Shown here piece by piece: positions 5,536-6,045 of a stretch of 6,045 bases of DNA. Origin of the DNA: an uncultured Oscillospiraceae bacterium (GTDB lineage: Bacteria > Bacillota > Clostridia > Oscillospirales > Acutalibacteraceae); NCBI GenBank assembly GCA_905211675.1, contig CAJMBP010000083.1, positions 1 through 6,045 on the forward strand. Reading direction: 5' to 3'. The translations under genes and the position numbers were made by a program. The stretch's first letter is position 1, and the number at the start of each line of letters is the position of its first letter. The notes beneath the pieces are model-generated. The model worked only from the letters and a program-made list of their open reading frames with translations. It was not told the DNA's origin and did not search any database.

Positions 5536-6045
5536 CAATTTTGTATATATGCTTCAAGCCTGTATATCGGTAGGCCTTGAGAAACAAATTTTTGTTCGTA
5601 TTCGGTCATAATATTGCCTTCAAAACCGCTGTTATGCAAATCGAGCGATATATTTTTAAACGCAAAACCGCTGTTTGAAAACTGTTCGAGCGAAAATTCG
5701 AAAAAATGCATATTATCGGTTTTTTGATGTATTTCGGCGCCTTTTTTAATGATACGCCTGTATATTTCAAGAAAATTTTTGTGTGTAAGACGGTGAGAGG
5801 CATATTTGTTTTTCGGAAAAGGACATGAAAAATTAAGAAAAATACGCTCGATACTTGCGGGCTTTATGTGCCGTTCAATATACTCGGCAGAGCATTTTAT
5901 AAACCTGACATTTTTTAGGTTCATACTTTTTGCAAGCTCGCAGGCAGAAACGATAACATTTGCTTCTTTTTCTACCGCAATCAAGTTGATTTCAGGGTGC
6001 GCGGCGGCAAATTCACAGGCAAATCTGCCCTTGCCGCAACCGATT
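5535..6045 (-). CDS. trmB: tRNA (guanine-N7-)-methyltransferase TrmB, 5' end cut by window edge
   Basis: TrmB uses S-adenosylmethionine to methylate G46 in the variable loop of tRNAs, in the cytosol. The frame is open to the right edge and gives 169 residues before TGA; against a family length of 210-240, about 45-60 N-terminal residues lie outside. A TTG at 5984 could be mistaken for a start, but family similarity continues upstream of it. In visible numbering, the SAM-binding loop GCGKGRF is at 2-8, the acidic residue E25 is in LIAVEKE, FLNFSCPFPK is at 69-78, RLTHKNFL at 85-92, QKTDN at 107-111 and TEYEQKF at 147-153, in the normal order. The oddity is FSCPFPK where most TrmB proteins have FSDPWPK: the conserved Asp is Cys and the Trp is Phe. 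All other motifs are kept, so I call it a functional variant rather than a decayed copy. It converges on the M23 gene. Confidence 0.92.
   Translation of the reverse strand, partial: IGCGKGRFACEFAAAHPEINLIAVEKEANVIVSACELAKSMNLKNVRFIKCSAEYIERHIKPASIERIFLNFSCPFPKNKYASHRLTHKNFLEIYRRIIKKGAEIHQKTDNMHFFEFSLEQFSNSGFAFKNISLDLHNSGFEGNIMTEYEQKFVSQGLPIYRLEAYIQN

Noticed and set aside
5318..5587. 89-codon minus-strand open frame across the M23 3' end and terminator
   Set aside because: Runs through the convergent terminator and antisense to the M23 catalytic domain; no ribosome site or recognisable motif.

Overview
The window looks like chromosomal DNA from an anaerobic, low-to-moderate GC Gram-positive bacterium of class Clostridia, probably related to Oscillospiraceae/Ruminococcaceae. 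This is inferred from the gene families (HI0933-type flavoprotein, COG2509 FAD dehydrogenase, stalk-domain secreted protein, SpoIIQ-like M23 protein), the strong purine-rich ribosome binding sites and the AT-rich intergenic DNA. There are no transposase, phage, integrase or CRISPR signatures.

Left block (1-4452, minus strand): four genes read leftward as one tight operon. In transcription order they are an HI0933/YhiN-family flavoprotein, a COG2509-type FAD-dependent dehydrogenase, an EamA/DMT-family membrane transporter, and a secreted protein with two copper-amine-oxidase-N-like (stalk) domains that runs off the left edge. Junctions are a 2-nt gap, an 11-nt overlap and a 5-nt gap, so translational coupling is likely. 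A good sigma-A-type promoter with an extended -10 lies just upstream of the first gene.

Centre (4453-4752): a 300-nt intergenic region that is not empty. On the minus strand it holds three consecutive hairpins. The last is a 20-bp stem with a U-rich tail that behaves as an intrinsic terminator, placed just upstream of the operon promoter. This arrangement suggests an independent structured small RNA of about 125 nt (roughly 4631 down to 4508) with a C/U-rich single-stranded linker; I do not recognise its family. The right side of the region holds a plus-strand promoter resembling forespore sigma-F/sigma-G promoters, in front of the next gene.

Right block: a plus-strand gene (4753-5466) for a membrane-anchored M23/LytM-domain protein resembling SpoIIQ, the forespore half of the engulfment channel. 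It converges on a 5'-truncated minus-strand trmB (tRNA m7G46 methyltransferase) that runs off the right edge. A shared hairpin between them probably serves as a bidirectional terminator.

The most interesting item is the candidate small RNA. The sporulation-type promoter on the M23 gene and the altered catalytic-region motif in TrmB also deserve a look. I see no clearly new multi-gene system.
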